Positions 60,352 through 63,001 of a stretch of 63,001 bases of DNA are shown in pieces. The position numbers and the translations under genes are program-made. The notes under the pieces were generated by a model that saw nothing but the letters and a program-made list of their open reading frames with translations, was not told where the DNA came from and did no database searches. The stretch is from an uncultured Clostridia bacterium (GTDB lineage Bacteria; Bacillota; Clostridia; Oscillospirales; Acutalibacteraceae): contig CANRIZ010000015.1 of the NCBI GenBank assembly GCA_947630835.1, positions 1-63,001 of the forward strand. Direction: 5' to 3'. Each line of letters begins with the position of its first letter. Within the stretch, counting starts at the first letter, position 1.

Positions 60352-61587
60352 TTAATATTCTTCTTTTAATCCCTGTTCGTCATACAAAAACGCCGCCTCA
60401 ACCAGAACGCCTATTCCGGCTTCCACGGCTTTTAAGCTGAGTTTATCCGCCGTATCGAGCGTTGAGTGATAGAACCCCGCGGTTTCGGGATTTGCGGCGA
60501 CGAGCGCCGAGGAGCTCATACCCGCCCTGCTGAAAGCGACGCAATCCGTTATAAATGCGGAAGTCCCGATATTAACGTCATATCCGGCGTTTTCCGCCGC
60601 CTTTTTAATAAGCGCCGCGGTTTTTCGGTCAAAAGCGGTACCCGTGTGCTTATCCTTGGCGGCAACGCACATTTTTTCAAATTCGTGGAGAGCGTCAACC
60701 GCTATTACGACCGTTTGCGTTTCGTCGTTTTTATGCTTTTCGGCGTAAGCCTCGGCGCCTCTCAATCCGCATTCCTTGCAGGAGGTTGAAAGGGCGGCAA
60801 CCTCGGTATTTTCAAATCTTATGTTGTTGGCGTCCATAAAGCGAAGCACCGCAAGGCTTGAAAACACTCCGGTTAAATTTGAATTCGCGCCTTGGGAAAC
60901 GGACTTAAAATTAATGAAAGCGAAGCACATAATTGCGGGAACTGCGCTTACGGCGGAAACGACAAGCATAACCGTATCCGCAGCCTGAGGGAGATTGAAT
61001 AAGGCTGTAATATTTATGACAATATTAATTACCGCGGCCGCGACAAGGGCGCATATAACGGCATAGCTTTTCTTGTACCGCCATTCGTATGAAGAATCCA
61101 TATTTCCCGCGAAAACGATTCTCCTCTTTGCCTGCGACGAGGCGTTCCTTGTGAAAATCACGTTTTCCGCAGTCTTTTTTGAAAACAGGAAATCTATAAC
61201 TTTTCTTGACAAAATGAACTCGCCCGCAACAACCGCCAACGAAAGTACGCCTAAAACGGCGGCGGCCATACCGACGTAAAGAGACGCCGAGCCCAAAATG
61301 TTGAGCCTGCAAAGCACGCCGAGCGCAATGCAGAGCAAAAGCAGAGCGGCGCTTACGCTTATTGAGGCGGTAAACGCCTTGGGGCTTACGGTAAATTCCT
61401 CGCGTTCAACGCTGTCGCAAATATTTTGCATAGACTCCGCCGCATATTGCTGAGCCTTTTTTTCCTCTTCGCCGCCGGATTGCCGAGGACCCGTCTGCAT
61501 ACAGACCTTTTTTACCTCCCGAACGGTGTAGTTTGACATTTCCCTAATTCTTGACGGATAGTTTTGTACGCTTTCACACGCTTTCAT
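60352..61587 (-). CDS. M28-like membrane peptidase with degraded metal site
   Basis: The 411-residue protein resembles an M28 aminopeptidase: the segments FAGNMDSSYEW, SQGANSNLTGVFSSLAVL, STSCKECGLRGAEAY and FYHSTLDT correspond to the HXD, GANDNASG, EExGLxGxxAY and H-x-x-x-DT motifs. The first His reads Asn, the bridging Asp reads Ser, and the first Glu reads Lys, while the last His remains. It also has about four membrane segments in the first 240 residues. It is probably not an active metallopeptidase. ATG at 61587 has GGGAG 8 bp upstream; a start at 61602 has none. Confidence 0.7.
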   Translation of the reverse strand: MKACESVQNYPSRIREMSNYTVREVKKVCMQTGPRQSGGEEEKKAQQYAAESMQNICDSVEREEFTVSPKAFTASISVSAALLLLCIALGVLCRLNILGSASLYVGMAAAVLGVLSLAVVAGEFILSRKVIDFLFSKKTAENVIFTRNASSQAKRRIVFAGNMDSSYEWRYKKSYAVICALVAAAVINIVINITALFNLPQAADTVMLVVSAVSAVPAIMCFAFINFKSVSQGANSNLTGVFSSLAVLRFMDANNIRFENTEVAALSTSCKECGLRGAEAYAEKHKNDETQTVVIAVDALHEFEKMCVAAKDKHTGTAFDRKTAALIKKAAENAGYDVNIGTSAFITDCVAFSRAGMSSSALVAANPETAGFYHSTLDTADKLSLKAVEAGIGVLVEAAFLYDEQGLKEEY

Positions 61588-61619
61588 ATATTCAACTCCC
61601 AATTAATTGCGTTTTGGTT

Positions 61620-61648
61620 ATTTTATCATATTATCACTTTTATGTCGA
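61620..61648 (-). promoter_or_regulatory. Promoter of the M28-like gene
   Basis: On the minus strand TCGACA (61643-61648), a 17 bp spacer and TAAAAT (61620-61625). Confidence 0.5.
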
Positions 61649-61729
61649 TAATTAATTGTCAAATAAAAGAAAAAAATCGAAAAATTTTACTTTATAATTC
61701 GTGCAAAAATCGGTCGGGAATAAAAAAAT

Positions 61730-61758
61730 TTGACATTTACGAAAAAAACAAATAGAAT
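61730..61758 (+). promoter_or_regulatory. Promoter of the VanY-like gene
   Basis: A perfect TTGACA (61730-61735), a 17 bp spacer and TAGAAT (61753-61758), about 36 bp before the ATG. It is divergent from the M28-like gene's promoter, in the same 190 bp intergenic region. Confidence 0.75.
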
Positions 61759-61794
61759 ATACGCATAAATTTTATATCGGAAAGGCTGTTATGT

Positions 61795-62742
61795 ATGACT
61801 CAAAATAACAGACGTGCGGAACCTGCCGACAGAAACCGGTCAAACAAAAAAAGAGCTTCGGGGAAAATCAACTTTAAGAAGCTTTTCAATTCTTTGGGAG
61901 CAAAGAAATATCTTGCAGCCGCATTGCTGGCAATTATGCTGCCGCTGCTTTTATGCTTTGCGATTGTGCATAAAAAGATACCCGAAAAGAGCGTAATCGT
62001 TCCCACAACTCAGGCTCCGGCAACAACGCAAGCGAGCAGTACCGTCATTTCCGACGAGCAGTTAAAGCAGCTTAATAAGGACTCCACAAACAAAAATTCC
62101 GACAATAAAAGTAAGGACGGCGAAAACGGCGAAGAGCAAAACGATACGGTTGCGCGCCGGATGGCAAAGATAATCGAGCCGACCGACGAGGAATATTGGT
62201 ATTTGTCAATTATCGGGGTAAAATATCCGCTTCCCGAGAAATACGCGCCTTCGCTTTCGCCGTTAATCGAAGGCAGCTCGATTACGGTTGACGAAAGGAT
62301 AGTTGAAAAATACCGTCAAATGTATGACGCGGCGAAAAAGGACGATTGCATACTCACCCCGTATTCGGGATACCACAGCTATTCGCTTCAAAAATCGTCT
62401 TACACAAGAAAGGTAAATTTCTATATTAATCAGGGCTTAGCGCAGGAGGAAGCGGAAAGCAAGGCAAGCTTAAGCGTACAGCCGGCGGGATGCTCCGAGC
62501 ATAACGCGGGGCTTGCGGTGGATATAGTGAGCGCAAGCGAGGACTTCGCAAAGACTAAGGAATATCAATGGCTTTCGGACCACGCGCAGGAATACGGATT
62601 TATATTGCGCTACCCTGCCGACAAGACAAAAATAACCGGTATGGATTATGAACCGTGGCATTGGAGATATGTCGGCGAAGAAGCGGCGCAGAAAATGAAG
62701 GATAAGAACGAATGTCTTGAGGAATATCTCGGAATTGTTTAA
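61795..62742 (+). CDS. VanY-type D-Ala-D-Ala carboxypeptidase (M15B)
   Basis: The 315-residue protein has a membrane helix at about 40-62 (KYLAAALLAIMLPLLLCFAI), a Thr/Ser/Asp-rich linker to about 110, and an M15B domain. The zinc site appears in SEHNAGLAVDIV (His, Asp) and EPWHWRYVG (His), with TPYSGYHSYSLQ before it. It trims the last D-Ala from peptidoglycan pentapeptides outside the membrane. Start at 61795 has AAAGG 9 bp upstream. A nearby ATG at 61791 is out of frame. Confidence 0.88.
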   Translation: MTQNNRRAEPADRNRSNKKRASGKINFKKLFNSLGAKKYLAAALLAIMLPLLLCFAIVHKKIPEKSVIVPTTQAPATTQASSTVISDEQLKQLNKDSTNKNSDNKSKDGENGEEQNDTVARRMAKIIEPTDEEYWYLSIIGVKYPLPEKYAPSLSPLIEGSSITVDERIVEKYRQMYDAAKKDDCILTPYSGYHSYSLQKSSYTRKVNFYINQGLAQEEAESKASLSVQPAGCSEHNAGLAVDIVSASEDFAKTKEYQWLSDHAQEYGFILRYPADKTKITGMDYEPWHWRYVGEEAAQKMKDKNECLEEYLGIV

Positions 62743-62790
62743 CGGAAAAGCAAACAAAATTAAGCTTATCACAAACTATTGACGGAAAAG

Positions 62791-62924
62791 GTCAAGCTTC
62801 GCTAAAATTCGCGGCGGGCAACAGTCAAAGCTTCGCTTAAATTTGCGGCGGGCGACGGTCAAAGCTTCGCACAAATTTACGCGGATAACTGTCAAAGCCA
62901 CGCTTAAATTTGCAGAGCGCGACG
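62791..62924. repeat. Four degenerate 33-34 bp tandem repeats
   Basis: Units begin at 62791, 62824, 62858 and 62891. Each starts GTCAA(A)GC and runs through a core like CGCTTAAATTTGCG to a G/C-rich end (GGCGGGCGACG in unit 2). Units 1, 2 and 4 are closest; unit 3 diverges at its 3' end. No open frame is evident. Confidence 0.8.
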
Positions 62925-62935
62925 ATCAATGTTTT

Positions 62936-63001
62936 CCCCGACTTTTACAAAAGTCGGTGGGGTCGAGGGGCAAAGCCCTCGTCGCAGTCCGCAGACTGCG
63001 A
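62936..63001. repeat. Three consecutive hairpins at the window edge
   Basis: In order: CCGACTTTT-AC-AAAAGTCGG (62938-62957), flanked by CC/GGGG; CGAGGG/CCCTCG (62964-62969 and 62976-62981); and TCGCAGTC-CGCA-GACTGCGA (62982-63001), perfect and ending exactly at the window edge. They follow the tandem repeats directly, so the two may form one intergenic element. Confidence 0.75.

Noticed and set aside
62791-63001. CRISPR array
   Set aside because: The units are contiguous and degenerate, with no unique spacers, and no cas gene is near.

Overview
The window reads as chromosome of a spore-forming Clostridia-type Firmicute, most like the Ruminococcaceae/Oscillospiraceae group. The reasons are a complete spoIIAA-spoIIAB-sigF operon, a glmS ribozyme, an L20-type infC leader, the Firmicute gene order rnc-smc-ftsY and yhbY-nadD-yqeK-rsfS, a dockerin-bearing secreted protein, and sigma-A-like promoters with near-consensus hexamers 17 bp apart. 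Assignments come from reading motifs and gene order; no database search was possible.

Layout. 1-2320: tRNA-Val on the minus strand, then a plus-strand run of a TrpR-like YerC, a SAM methyltransferase and Hsp33. 2350-7272: a minus-strand partner-switching cluster with a membrane SpoIIE-type phosphatase fused to a kinase-like ATPase domain, a STAS antagonist, an ATPase-like remnant and an unknown protein. 7293-10684: ddl, a DUF1934 protein and argS. 10709-13653: nadE and glmS, the latter behind a glmS ribozyme. 13717-18780: a membrane protein, a histidine phosphatase, an Xre regulator, rubrerythrin, an anchored coiled-coil protein, rsmI and a YabB-type methyltransferase. 18898-23578: a plus-strand operon of metallophosphoesterase, sugar symporter and GH2 glycosidase. 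23802-27243: nifU/nifS under a palindrome-covered promoter, then queH and a membrane protein. 27262-31016: a large DUF5696 lipoprotein and the spoIIA operon.

31126-34420 is the most unusual part. A compact five-gene phage-derived cassette has its own promoter and encodes a sigma-region-4-like regulator, a collagen/YadA-like tail-fibre protein, an XhlA-like membrane protein, a GH25 lysozyme and a holin. It closes with a strong terminator and has no capsid, tail-tube, portal, terminase or integrase gene nearby. It diverges from the spoIIA operon, and a 42-nt hairpin sits between its promoter and first gene.

34444-37855: a secreted transglutaminase-dockerin protein, an exported alpha/beta hydrolase and a 40-residue coupled small protein. 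37919-57279: a long minus-strand housekeeping block (infC-rpmI-rplT; trmH-like, dprA, topA, trmFO, plsX, rnc, radical SAM, smc, ftsY, rdgB, yhbY, nadD, yqeK, rsfS, leuS). It includes an apparent AUC start codon for IF3 and an FtsY with a long acidic C-terminal tail. 57305-62742: a YdcF protein, a sialidase-fold protein, a lipoprotein, an M28-like protein that has lost metal ligands, and a VanY-type carboxypeptidase. 62791-63001: four degenerate 33-34 bp repeats and three tandem hairpins running to the window edge.

No transposase, CRISPR array, rRNA or replication origin was seen. The only gene-free stretch over 300 bp, 13375-13716, is filled by the glmS leader.
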